A stretch of 15,563 bases of DNA, from NCBI GenBank assembly GCA_019323655.1, contig JAHWGX010000065.1:1-15563 (forward strand), read 5' to 3'. This DNA comes from Candidatus Woesearchaeota archaeon (lineage in GTDB: Archaea; Nanobdellota; Nanobdellia; Woesearchaeales; GW2011-AR4). This document shows, one piece after another, positions 6,652 to 12,811 of this stretch. Numbering within the stretch: the first letter of the stretch is position 1; each line of letters opens with the position of its first letter. Position numbers and translations under genes: made by a program. The notes below the pieces were generated by a model. The model was not told where the DNA came from, did no database searches, and saw only the letters and a list, made by a program, of their open reading frames with translations.

Positions 6652-7481
6652 ATTAAGTTCTCATAAATCCTTTTCACCAAAATAGCATCTCCTTCTATGT
6701 TTGGGCTTTCTGAAATTATGACTCCTTTTACCTTAGAGTCTTTCAGCGCTTTAATCAGGTCTTTATAGTTAAGGTCAGAGTCCTTTAGGTTTAAATGGTG
6801 CTTTTCTCCTTTTTCTCCATAAGCTATTCCGGCAATGTGCATGTGCATATTTTCTATGCCATTTTTTCCAAGATTTTTTTCAATTAGCCCTAAAACACTG
6901 CAGAATTCTTCATAGGAATTAATTTTTCCGTTTGCCCTTGCATGCAAATGAGCAAAATCGACGCAGGGCATTACATTATCAAACTCCCGGCTCAGCTTTA
7001 AAATTTCATCAATATTTCCAAACTGGGTTTCCTTGCCTGTTGTTTCAGGCCTTATCCATATTTTGTTTCCCTCTTCTTTGAGGGTGCTGCTTATTTCTTT
7101 CAACGCTTCCCTTATCCTATTGTAGGTTTCCTCTTTTGTCTTTTTTTGGTAAAATCCTGAATGAAAAGTAACTGACCATGCACCGCATAGATTTGCGATT
7201 CTTGCAGAATTTAGAATTCTCTGAACAGAAGCTTTTAGTTTTGCCTTTTCCAAAGAATTCAGGTTTATGAAATAAGGGGCATGGCATGTCAAAATAATAT
7301 TACTTTTCTCAGCAGCTTTTTTAACATCAGGGGCTTTCTGTTTTGTTATGTTTATATTCCTGACAAATTCCAGCTCCATAGCTCCTAAGCCAAGGTTTTT
7401 AACTTCTTCTATGCCTGATTCTGTTCCGAGACCTTTTGCGCTTATTGGAATTCCTGCTGTACCAAACAGAAGCTTGTCCAT
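6648..7481 (-). CDS. nfo: Endonuclease IV-family TIM-barrel protein
   Basis: 277 residues on the minus strand. It resembles endonuclease IV (Nfo/AP endonuclease 2 family), which cuts the backbone 5' to abasic sites in base excision repair using three Zn ions. Candidate metal ligands occur in family order: His67 (CHAPYFINL), His107 (FHSGF), Glu146 (RPETT), Asp175 and His178 (CVDFAHLHA), His213/215 (MHMHIAG), His228/229 (GEKHHLNL) and Glu258 (ISESP). The usual Asp in the penultimate motif (DxHH in E. coli Nfo) is Glu here. Length matches the family. The ATG is supported by a TATA box about 27 bases upstream and no leader. The 3' end overlaps gatA by four bases in convergent orientation, so the two transcripts would be antisense at their ends. 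A sugar isomerase-like TIM barrel is the alternative, but the metal-ligand pattern favours Nfo. Confidence 0.85.
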   Translation of the reverse strand: MDKLLFGTAGIPISAKGLGTESGIEEVKNLGLGAMELEFVRNINITKQKAPDVKKAAEKSNIILTCHAPYFINLNSLEKAKLKASVQRILNSARIANLCGAWSVTFHSGFYQKKTKEETYNRIREALKEISSTLKEEGNKIWIRPETTGKETQFGNIDEILKLSREFDNVMPCVDFAHLHARANGKINSYEEFCSVLGLIEKNLGKNGIENMHMHIAGIAYGEKGEKHHLNLKDSDLNYKDLIKALKDSKVKGVIISESPNIEGDAILVKRIYENLI

Positions 7482-7503
7482 TTTTATTTTTAGGGCAAGA
7501 GGG

Positions 7504-7512
7504 AATATAAAT
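7504..7512 (-). promoter_or_regulatory. TATA box of the endonuclease IV gene
   Basis: On the minus strand this reads ATTTATATT, centred about 27 bases before the ATG at 7481. This predicts a leaderless transcript. Confidence 0.55.
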
Positions 7513-7635
7513 CTTTTCTTTGTAAATTAGTATAAGGGTAGTGCTGTCAGCATGATTTTTTGTAATATTGAGCAAACTGATACCAAACTGCATTTCTTTG
7601 ATTTGAGTGTGTATAAGCAGTTAGATAACTTTTAG

Positions 7636-7644
7636 AAGCTCCAC
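7636..7644 (+). repeat. Left target-site duplication of the insertion sequence
   Basis: AAGCTCCAC directly abuts the left terminal inverted repeat. An exact copy (8832-8840) abuts the right one in the same orientation. A 9-bp duplication is known for the IS903 group of the IS5 family. Confidence 0.92.
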
Positions 7645-7655
7645 GGCTTCATCCA
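7645..7655 (+). repeat. Left terminal inverted repeat
   Basis: GGCTTCATCCA is the exact reverse complement of 8821-8831. Beyond base 11 the two ends diverge into AT-rich sequence. Confidence 0.93.
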
Positions 7656-7690
7656 AAAATAAAATAAATCTCTACTTCTAAGAATAAAAC

Positions 7691-8638
7691 ATGGGCAAGC
7701 CGAATATTCGGCTCAACCCACAAATAGACTCTATTCGCAATAGAGTTCTATTAGAGAAGGGCACTAAGATTCTTCTCTCAGTAGCCCTCCTTCTCCCACA
7801 GACAGAGCACAAGGGCAGAGGAAGAAAGCCTTTTGATTATAGGCTTCTCCTCGTCCTCAATATCCTTCGGATTTTGCTCCGAAAGAAATACTCTGACTAT
7901 GAGACAGAGATGAGGTTTGACAAGAGGCTGTGTGAAATGCTTAAACTGGACAAACTGCCATGCAAAAGCTGTTTGAATGACTATGCATTGCAGTTTAAGC
8001 TAGGCTTCTTATCAAACTTCAACAAGAAGCTTATAGGCGCTTGGGTTAAAAAACCTGTCGATTTGCTTCTTGATGCTTCTGGCATTAGGCTTGTTGGGAG
8101 GAGCATTTGGTTTTGCATAAGAACCAAAAAGAAGATTCGAAGAAAAGATTGCGATAAAATCCACATCGCAATTTGTCTTCAAAATTTGCTCATAGCAAAT
8201 TTTAGAATCTCTAATTCTAAGAAAAATGATTCGCCATTTCTTAGAAAGTTGCTGGAGATGTTCGGCAAGCTGGGTTTAGTTGTCGTCGACAAAGGCTACA
8301 GCAATAAGACAAATGCAAGATATGTGGCAAATAAAGAAGGTGCGTTTTTCTCTCCTTTTAAGAAGAATGCACAGCCTAAAGGACTTAATGTATGGGCTTG
8401 CCTTTACAAACTTTGGAAAATATTTCCAAGTTTATGCAGGGGGATATACAACCAACGAAGCAAAGTCGAAGCTGTTTTTTCAGCATTGAAAAATAGGTAT
8501 GGCGACCAGCTTTACTCAAAGAAATGGTTTACCCGCAGAAGAGAGATGGCTATGAGGTTTATTGCCTACAATGTTAGGATAATTGTAGGCATACAAATAG
8601 CAAGAGAGAAGAACATACCCTTATGGGTTAGAGCTTAA
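7691..8638 (+). CDS. IS5-family DDE transposase
   Basis: 315 residues, intact. The DDE triad is readable: Asp128 (LLLDASGIRL), Asp200 (LVVVDKGYSN) and Glu260. The Y-(2)-R-(3)-E-(6)-K signature of IS4/IS5-type enzymes is exact: Tyr253, Arg256, Glu260, Lys267. The N-terminal part (about 40-110) has the basic, helical character of the family's DNA-binding region, including FDYRLLLVLNILRILLRKKYSDYETEMRF without the last residues counted as diagnostic. It cuts and joins the element's own ends. The start ATG lies 36 bases inside the left repeat with no obvious ribosome site; AT-rich sequence between repeat and ATG may hold the promoter. The frame is unbroken, so the element could still move. Confidence 0.93.
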   Translation: MGKPNIRLNPQIDSIRNRVLLEKGTKILLSVALLLPQTEHKGRGRKPFDYRLLLVLNILRILLRKKYSDYETEMRFDKRLCEMLKLDKLPCKSCLNDYALQFKLGFLSNFNKKLIGAWVKKPVDLLLDASGIRLVGRSIWFCIRTKKKIRRKDCDKIHIAICLQNLLIANFRISNSKKNDSPFLRKLLEMFGKLGLVVVDKGYSNKTNARYVANKEGAFFSPFKKNAQPKGLNVWACLYKLWKIFPSLCRGIYNQRSKVEAVFSALKNRYGDQLYSKKWFTRRREMAMRFIAYNVRIIVGIQIAREKNIPLWVRA

Positions 8639-8693
8639 ACAATTTCTGTATTTTAGGGGGTGGTACTTAGCTTCAGCTGTAGAAAAAATATAG

Positions 8694-8780
8694 CCATGTT
8701 GGAGACTGGGAGAGGGTAGTTCCTTTGGGAAACCACTCGTAGAGCATTTCGCAAAGTAAAATGACCGTCTCCAGCCATGG
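8694..8780 (+). ncRNA. Predicted three-way-junction RNA in the IS 3' region
   Basis: The closing stem pairs CCATGTTGGAGAC (8694-8706) with GTCTCCAGCCATGG (8767-8780): 13 pairs, one G-U and one bulged C. Inside it are two hairpins. The first pairs 8714-8723 with 8728-8738 around a TTTG loop, with one mismatch and one bulge. The second pairs CATTT (8745-8749) with AAATG (8759-8763). All lie downstream of the transposase stop, within the element. The fold was drawn by eye without energy calculation. Whether it is a free RNA, a 3' UTR structure or a DNA structure for transposase is unknown. Confidence 0.4.
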
Positions 8781-8797
8781 ACGGCTGGATTTTTTCT
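8771..8797 (+). terminator. Hairpin plus T-run at the 3' end of the IS transcript
   Basis: CCAGCC (8771-8776) and GGCTGG (8783-8788) form a perfect six-pair stem with a six-base loop, followed by ATTTTTTCT. This looks like an intrinsic terminator; archaeal polymerase also stops at T-runs. It would shield the downstream zinc ribbon gene from transposase readthrough. Its left arm is shared with the closing stem of the preceding three-way junction, so the two folds exclude each other. Confidence 0.55.
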
Positions 8798-8820
8798 AAA
8801 TAATCAGGAACTGGATTAAA

Positions 8821-8831
8821 TGGATGAAGCC
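8821..8831 (+). repeat. Right terminal inverted repeat
   Basis: TGGATGAAGCC mirrors 7645-7655 exactly and is followed directly by the second copy of the 9-bp target site. Confidence 0.93.
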
Positions 8832-8840
8832 AAGCTCCAC
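8832..8840 (+). repeat. Right target-site duplication of the insertion sequence
   Basis: AAGCTCCAC, identical to 7636-7644. It lies 6 bases before the TATA box at 8847, that is, at or beside the TFB-binding (BRE) position. Confidence 0.92.
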
Positions 8841-8846
8841 GATAAG

Positions 8847-8854
8847 TTTAAATA
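8847..8854 (+). promoter_or_regulatory. TATA box of the zinc ribbon gene
   Basis: TTTAAATA is centred about 26 bases before the ATG at 8877, predicting a leaderless transcript. The IS target site ends 6 bases upstream, so the element has replaced everything upstream of the core promoter. Confidence 0.55.
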
Positions 8855-8876
8855 CAATTAGGGAAATTTTGCCTTT

Positions 8877-9029
8877 ATGGACCGTGATGAAGAGGAATGG
8901 AAAAATCAACTGGAAAAGTTTAAAGTGGTCCAAAAATGCCCGAAATGCGGGGAGCTAAGCTTAAAATACTTTGAAGGCAGGATTAAGTGCACTAATTGCG
9001 GTTTTGAGCAGGACGCCAAAAGCATTTAG
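8877..9029 (+). CDS. Small zinc ribbon protein (50 residues)
   Basis: An acidic N-terminal helix (MDRDEEEWKNQLEKF) is followed by a zinc ribbon with Cys21/Cys24 (CPKCG) and Cys38/Cys41 (CTNCG), the second pair 13 residues after the first. The four Cys would bind one Zn. Small archaeal proteins of this type occur as nucleic-acid-binding or adaptor proteins, but no exact role can be read. The ATG is fixed by the TATA spacing and by a stop-free frame to the TAG. The NYN nuclease gene begins 70 bases later in the same direction but has its own TATA box. A 50-residue gene with two perfect CxxCG knuckles and an aligned promoter is unlikely to be chance. Confidence 0.8.
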   Translation: MDRDEEEWKNQLEKFKVVQKCPKCGELSLKYFEGRIKCTNCGFEQDAKSI

Positions 9030-9066
9030 CGGGAAATATGACGCAACAATTTTTGAGAGGCCGAAC

Positions 9067-9075
9067 ATAAATATT
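9067..9075 (+). promoter_or_regulatory. TATA-like element of the NYN gene
   Basis: ATAAATATT is centred 29 bases before the ATG at 9100. An SD-like AGGTGA at 9088-9093 also precedes the ATG, so the gene could be translated either leaderless or from a longer message starting at the zinc ribbon gene. Confidence 0.4.
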
Positions 9076-9099
9076 GCAAACAAGGCAGGTGAAACCTAA

Positions 9100-9603
9100 A
9101 TGAGAATAAACAAGGAGCAAAGGGTTGGAGTTTTTGTAGATGTGCAGAACCTTTATTATTCTGCAAAAAATTTGTATAATGCCAAAGTTAATTTTGCGCA
9201 GGTTCTTAGGGTGGCTGTAAGCGGAAGGAGGCTTGTAAGGGCCATAGCATATGTTATAAAGGCTTACATAAAAGAAGAAAAAAACTTCCATGACGCTCTG
9301 GAAAAGATTGGCTATGAGGTAAAGTCAAAAGACCTGCAGACGTTTCCTGGCGGGGCTAAAAAAGGAGACTGGGATATAGGCATAGCCATGGACATGATTG
9401 AGCTGGCAACTAAGCTAGACACTCTTGTACTGGTAAGCGGCGACGGTGATTTTGTGCACTTGGTCCAGCATTTAAGGCGCGCTATGGGATGCAGAATAGA
9501 AGTAATGGCATTTTCTCCAAGCAGTTCAGGAAAGCTAAGGGAAGAGGCTGACGAATTCATTGACATGGACAAGAACAAGGTTAAGTTTCTGATAAAGTAT
9601 TAG
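9100..9603 (+). CDS. NYN domain (LabA/DUF88-type) putative ribonuclease
   Basis: 167 residues, a single NYN domain of the PIN-like superfamily. Acidic metal-binding positions are conserved: Asp14 and Asn17 in VFVDVQNLYY, Asp90/Asp92/Asp98 in KKGDWDIGIAMDM, and Asp115/Asp117 in LVLVSGDGDFVHLV. The C-terminal segment (MAFSPSSSGKLREEADEFIDM) is the usual end of the LabA-like fold. Such proteins are predicted Mg-dependent RNA nucleases in RNA processing or decay; substrates of archaeal members are mostly unknown. The start is supported by AGGTGA shortly upstream. It follows a zinc ribbon gene, a pairing that would suit an RNA-binding accessory protein, but that is inference. Confidence 0.9.
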   Translation: MRINKEQRVGVFVDVQNLYYSAKNLYNAKVNFAQVLRVAVSGRRLVRAIAYVIKAYIKEEKNFHDALEKIGYEVKSKDLQTFPGGAKKGDWDIGIAMDMIELATKLDTLVLVSGDGDFVHLVQHLRRAMGCRIEVMAFSPSSSGKLREEADEFIDMDKNKVKFLIKY

Positions 9604-9633
9604 AATTACTAACTAGTAGTAAAAATAGAAAGA

Positions 9634-9641
9634 TTTATAAA
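9634..9641 (+). promoter_or_regulatory. TATA box of the charged-protein gene pair
   Basis: TTTATAAA lies about 52 bases before the ATG at 9690. Transcription would start near 9663 and leave a 5' leader of about 25-30 bases, longer than for the neighbouring genes. Confidence 0.5.
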
Positions 9642-9689
9642 TGCTAATACAAGAACGAACATAGGGCTTGGTAATCAGCTACAGCAAGA

Positions 9690-10115
9690 ATGTACAAAAT
9701 ACACGATATATGGGAGGAGGATAAGTGGGATATTCACAGTGATAACAGAGGCAACTATGCGGGCCATGCTGCAGGAAACTCCCAAGGGGATTACCACAAT
9801 AACGAAATGTACGGGCATAATAAGGGGGAGGATAAAAGCAAGGACACCTACAGATCCGCAGAGCAGGAAGAAAAGGAGAAAGAGAAAAAAGAGAAGGAGG
9901 AAGAGCAGGAGAAAACCATTGTTGACACGGTAAAGCAGGAGGAAAAATACAAGAAAGATGAGATTGAAGAGATTCAGGAAGCTGCAAAGGATTTTAAGCA
10001 CGAGAATCTTGAGGATGAGAAAAGCAAAAACAAAAAAAAGAGGCAGCATAAATCAATAGAGGAAGCAATCAATCAGGCGATAAAGGAGGAAAAGGAAGTA
10101 GCATTTGTTGATTAA
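9690..10115 (+). CDS. Highly charged hypothetical protein with predicted coiled coil
   Basis: 141 residues, family not recognised. Residues about 1-50 are rich in Asn, His, Gly and Asp (MYKIHDIWEEDKWDIHSDNRGNY without clear fold), a composition seen in flexible or metal-binding tails. Residues about 55-140 are almost only Glu, Lys, Gln, Asp and Arg with short Ile/Val breaks, predicting a long helix or coiled coil. There is no signal sequence or membrane segment. The frame is stop-free and ends one base before the ATG of the next gene, so the two are probably one operon. A TATA box at 9634 supports expression. Low complexity makes homology calls unsafe. It may be a scaffold or an RNA- or protein-binding linker; no function is assigned. 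Confidence 0.7.
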   Translation: MYKIHDIWEEDKWDIHSDNRGNYAGHAAGNSQGDYHNNEMYGHNKGEDKSKDTYRSAEQEEKEKEKKEKEEEQEKTIVDTVKQEEKYKKDEIEEIQEAAKDFKHENLEDEKSKNKKKRQHKSIEEAINQAIKEEKEVAFVD

Positions 10116-10116
10116 A

Positions 10117-10602
10117 ATGTACCAAAATAAATTTATACCGTGCTATGAGGTTTTGAGCAAAAGCAGCTACAGCATCGGCCATGGATGCTCATGCAGCAGC
10201 TCCAGCCGCCTTGCTTCCAATGATTTTCCGGACTATGCTGCTATGTTTTACAGCCCCACCGAGCATGAGGTTATTTCCCGGATAAAATACGGAAACTTCG
10301 AGCAGGATTACAGCAACCTGAGGGAGATACAGCAGTCCTTGAACGGCCCTCCAATCGAATTTTATATCCCCCATTCTTTTGCTTCCGCAGACGGCTCTGG
10401 AAGGCAGGACGAAAACCATGTTGAGGCAAAAAAATTGAAGCAGGAGTTAATGAAAAAAATGAATAGGGAAGCAATTAAGGAAATTAAAAATGCCCAAAAG
10501 CAGGTCAAAGGCAGAAGAGTGAGGGTGGAGTTCGAGGATGTTCTGCTGCTGAGGAAAATTAAGAAAACGGTTGTTTTTGAAGAGAAAGAACAAGATATTT
10601 AA
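10117..10602 (+). CDS. Hypothetical protein
   Basis: 161 residues, not recognised. The N-terminal third contains a Cys/Ser patch (GHGCSCSSSSRL) and a hydrophobic/aromatic part (FPDYAAMFYSPTEHEV). The middle has a Pro-rich stretch (GPPIEFYIPHSF). The last 60 residues are a basic helix (KKLKQELMKKMNREAIKEIKNAQKQVKG) then a beta-like VRVEFEDVLLLRKIKKTVVFEE. The ATG at 10117 is one base after the stop of the previous gene (TAAAATG); an in-frame TTG at 10105 would give an 11-base overlap but is less likely. Both proteins of the pair begin Met-Tyr and are rich in Lys and Glu, but I see no clear homology between them. Confidence 0.7.
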   Translation: MYQNKFIPCYEVLSKSSYSIGHGCSCSSSSRLASNDFPDYAAMFYSPTEHEVISRIKYGNFEQDYSNLREIQQSLNGPPIEFYIPHSFASADGSGRQDENHVEAKKLKQELMKKMNREAIKEIKNAQKQVKGRRVRVEFEDVLLLRKIKKTVVFEEKEQDI

Positions 10603-10604
10603 AT
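10596..10604 (+). promoter_or_regulatory. TATA box of the DUF1461 gene
   Basis: TATTTAAAT is centred 27 bases before the ATG at 10627 and overlaps the stop codon of the preceding gene. It predicts a leaderless message and a transcription unit separate from the charged-protein pair. Confidence 0.5.
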
Positions 10605-10626
10605 TTCTAAATTAATATTTTAAATT

Positions 10627-11358
10627 ATGGGCAAAAAATATTTTTTACTGGCCATTTTAATTTTGATGGCCATTACTATTCCCTTTATTATTTTCATCTG
10701 CAGCTTTAACTCTGTCTCTTTCAATGAAAGATTTTACATAAAAGAATTTTCAAAGCACGATGTTTATGAAAACCTTAAAGACCACGATATAGAGAAAATC
10801 AACAATGATGTTCTGGATTATCTGAAAAACGAAAAAAATAACGATTTAATTGACACTGATTTTTTCAATGAAAGGGAAAAACTGCATTTGCTGGACGTGA
10901 AAAACTTAATCAGAAAAACCTTTTTGGTTTATTATACATCCCTGATTTTATTCTTGCTGTCTCTAGCCTTACTGGTTTTTTTAATGGAATTCAAAATTAA
11001 AAAAATTGCGGAAAGAGGCCTAATTATAGTTCTGGCAGGTAGCTCTTTGGCTTTGCTAGTCGGAATTTCTTTCTTTGTTTTATCCAATTTTAATTTTAAT
11101 TTTGTTTTTAATGCATTTCACAAAACCTTTTTTAGTTCTGGCACTTATACTTTCAATCCCCTGTTTGAGAAAATTGTTGTTTTGTACCCCCCAAGTTTAT
11201 TTTTTGATGCTTTAACCCGGATAGTCAGCGGAGCAATAATCACGTCGATAATGCTGTTGCTTTGCTGCACAGCGCCTTTATTTTTCCTAAAAACCAAATT
11301 TTTTCATAAATTTTTAAAAAAAATACCGACGGAAAAACCAGCAAATAGAAAGTTTTAA
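10627..11358 (+). CDS. DUF1461 / TIGR01906-like integral membrane protein
   Basis: 243 residues. Predicted membrane helices lie at about 5-27, 98-121, 131-153 and 197-221. The family pattern as I recall it is present: a loop after helix 1 ending in FFNEREKLHLLDVKNLI (79-95), then FNAFHKTFF (161-169), then VLYPPSLFFDALTR (185-198). DUF1461 proteins are four-helix membrane proteins of unknown function found in bacteria and some archaea. The C-terminus is short and basic and should be cytosolic. It is AT-rich and heavy in Phe codons like many membrane proteins. Promoter evidence suggests it is transcribed alone. Assignment rests on motif memory, not a profile search. Confidence 0.75.
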   Translation: MGKKYFLLAILILMAITIPFIIFICSFNSVSFNERFYIKEFSKHDVYENLKDHDIEKINNDVLDYLKNEKNNDLIDTDFFNEREKLHLLDVKNLIRKTFLVYYTSLILFLLSLALLVFLMEFKIKKIAERGLIIVLAGSSLALLVGISFFVLSNFNFNFVFNAFHKTFFSSGTYTFNPLFEKIVVLYPPSLFFDALTRIVSGAIITSIMLLLCCTAPLFFLKTKFFHKFLKKIPTEKPANRKF

Positions 11359-11376
11359 ATACTAATTTTAAAATAA

Positions 11377-11385
11377 TATTTTTAA
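11377..11385 (+). promoter_or_regulatory. TATA-like element of speD
   Basis: TATTTTTAA is centred about 29 bases before the ATG at 11410. A second candidate, TTTTAAATA (11353-11361), lies about 53 bases before. The whole leader is AT-rich, so the choice is uncertain. Confidence 0.35.
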
Positions 11386-11409
11386 CAAAAATTTTTTATT
11401 TTCAAAAAA

Positions 11410-11829
11410 ATGAGGGAATTCGGTCGGCATTTAACGATTGATGCGTCATTTTGCAACAGAAAAACACTGGTGAGCCAAAGCCTAGTTTATGATATTCTTA
11501 ATAATCTTCCTGCAAAACTAAACATGCATAAGATGGGCTTGCCTCATGTAGTAAAGTGGCTGGATCCAGGCGCTACGATAGAAGGCATCTCCGGCTTTGT
11601 CATGATTGCGGAAAGCCATATAAGCATACACACATTCCCCGAGAAGGACTACGTTTTTATTGATGTTTTTTCATGCAAGGGGTTTGACGTGGAAAATGCT
11701 GTCAGGCTGCTGGTAAGCGCATTTGAAGCAAAGAAGTTTACCAAGAAAGTGGTAAAAAGAGGCCTGGATTTCCCCAGGAGCCACCCAGACCACATCTACC
11801 AGGTTGCAGAGCAATTAGCAACCCCCTAA
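11410..11829 (+). CDS. speD: S-adenosylmethionine decarboxylase (or arginine decarboxylase of the same family), proenzyme
   Basis: 139 residues, the small prokaryotic class of pyruvoyl AdoMet decarboxylase. The self-cleavage site is Glu68-Ser69 in IAESHISIHTFPEKDYVFIDVFSCKG; Ser69 would become the pyruvoyl group. His74 and Cys89 are the expected processing and catalytic residues. The N-terminal GRHLTIDASFC is typical. The normal reaction makes decarboxylated AdoMet, the aminopropyl donor for spermidine. In Crenarchaeota a paralogue of this family instead decarboxylates Arg to agmatine. The agmatinase-family gene two positions downstream makes that alternative worth considering. No Shine-Dalgarno site is seen, so the message is probably leaderless. 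The next gene has its own TATA box, so the polyamine genes may be transcribed separately. Confidence 0.92.
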   Translation: MREFGRHLTIDASFCNRKTLVSQSLVYDILNNLPAKLNMHKMGLPHVVKWLDPGATIEGISGFVMIAESHISIHTFPEKDYVFIDVFSCKGFDVENAVRLLVSAFEAKKFTKKVVKRGLDFPRSHPDHIYQVAEQLATP

Positions 11830-11873
11830 ACAGGGAAGTTTTCTTTTAATGTTGAAGCTTAATGAAAGCAAAA

Positions 11874-11882
11874 CTTATAAAC
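11874..11882 (+). promoter_or_regulatory. TATA box of the transferase-speB operon
   Basis: CTTATAAAC is centred 28 bases before the ATG at 11906, predicting a leaderless message that would include the overlapping speB gene. A small palindrome (CAGAG at 11885-11889, CTCTG at 11895-11899) sits between TATA box and start, where a repressor could act. Confidence 0.5.
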
Positions 11883-11905
11883 TTCAGAGCTAACCTCTGT
11901 GGCGA

Positions 11906-12811
11906 ATGGAAGTTATTGGTGATATAGGCTCCAGCAAGAAAGAAATCACAGGCTGCATTGAAAAATACGGCTCGGTTCGGGAGCACAATTACTGGTTCTT
12001 TTGCAACCAGCAGACTGGCTACGCAAAAATCTTTTTTTTTAAATTTGGAGATGGCGGAATAATCTCTATAAGGTACAAAAGCGGAATATGGGAGCTGATT
12101 GGAGAACTGCTTGCACCGGAAAAAAAGAGGCTGGAACTGCTTGAGCAGTTTTTGGATTACACTCTGCTAACAAAAAAAGACAAAAAGGTGTTCATGTTTG
12201 TCCCGGAAAAATTCTGGAAGGGTGTTAAGGGCATGCTCCAAAAATCCGACAAGTACAAAATCACCAGCCAGCCTGCCGTGTACCACACTCCTGTTTTCAA
12301 CATGGAAAACTGGGACGAAAGGCTGGAAGGGGGGAAGCGGAAAAAGCTGAGGAACATCAGGAACGGGTTTTTGAAGCGCCATAACACTGAGTTTGTTCCT
12401 GCAGGAGAAATAAACAAAAAAAAGCTGATTGAAATTGTTCACAAATGGAGAAAAAACCGGCCAAGGGAGGAGATGAATTACTACACCCAGATGTACCTTA
12501 ACTTCATAAAAAATGATTTTGAGGGAACCGACATAGCAAGGTGCATGGTTGTAAATAACGAGCCATGCTGCATAACTGCCGGCTGGAAAATACCCAACAG
12601 CACAGGCTATTACTCTGCAATCGGCCTTTATAACTATAAGCATAATGGCTTGGGGGAGGTAGCCAATATTGATGATTTGACCCAGATAAAGAACAAGAAA
12701 TATAAATATGCGGATTTCGGAGACTCAACAGAGTCATTGCTGCAATTCAAAAAAAAATTCTGTCCCGAAAGCTTTTATAGGACTTACTGGTTCCACATAA
12801 AAAGAAAATGA
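11906..12811 (+). CDS. Putative acyl/aminoacyltransferase (DUF2156/MprF C-terminal-like)
   Basis: 301 residues. It resembles proteins with a double GNAT fold such as the C-terminal synthase domain of MprF (DUF2156), which transfers an aminoacyl group from tRNA to a lipid. Suggestive parts are GKRKKLRNIRNGFLKRH (143-159), the central CCITAGWKIPNSTGYYSAIG (221-240), GLGEVANIDDLTQIK (248-262) and the end YADFGDSTESLLQFKKKF..YRTYWF. It has no membrane segment. The gene overlaps speB by ATGA, so the two proteins are probably made together, and a role in making or using a polyamine is a fair guess. A clear paralogue lies at 13798-14718. The acceptor and donor cannot be read. The transferase call rests on resemblance in the last 100 residues. 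Confidence 0.72.
   Translation: MEVIGDIGSSKKEITGCIEKYGSVREHNYWFFCNQQTGYAKIFFFKFGDGGIISIRYKSGIWELIGELLAPEKKRLELLEQFLDYTLLTKKDKKVFMFVPEKFWKGVKGMLQKSDKYKITSQPAVYHTPVFNMENWDERLEGGKRKKLRNIRNGFLKRHNTEFVPAGEINKKKLIEIVHKWRKNRPREEMNYYTQMYLNFIKNDFEGTDIARCMVVNNEPCCITAGWKIPNSTGYYSAIGLYNYKHNGLGEVANIDDLTQIKNKKYKYADFGDSTESLLQFKKKFCPESFYRTYWFHIKRK

Larger units (their letters stand above)
7645..8831 (+). mobile_element. Complete IS5-family insertion sequence (1187 bp)
   Basis: The element is bounded by perfect 11-bp terminal inverted repeats, GGCTTCATCCA (7645-7655) and TGGATGAAGCC (8821-8831). These are flanked by the identical 9-bp target duplication AAGCTCCAC. It carries one transposase gene (7691-8638), then about 180 bases of non-coding, strongly structured sequence and the right end. 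The repeat start GGCTT and the 9-bp duplication resemble the IS903 group as I remember it; ISH1-like archaeal members (8 bp) are the alternative. Intact ends, duplication and reading frame indicate a recent and possibly active insertion. Removing the element restores an intergenic region of about 200 bases between the endonuclease IV gene and the zinc ribbon gene. The right copy of the target site ends 6 bases before the TATA box of the zinc ribbon gene. Confidence 0.93.

Noticed and set aside
7541..7562. GTGCT/AGCAT mini hairpin followed by T-run
   Set aside because: Only four or five pairs with no upstream plus-strand gene needing a terminator; probably chance.
9675..10049. Minus-strand frames rich in Leu, Phe and Pro opposite the charged protein
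   Set aside because: They are the antisense of Lys/Glu codons. TATA box, spacing and operon layout favour the plus-strand gene.
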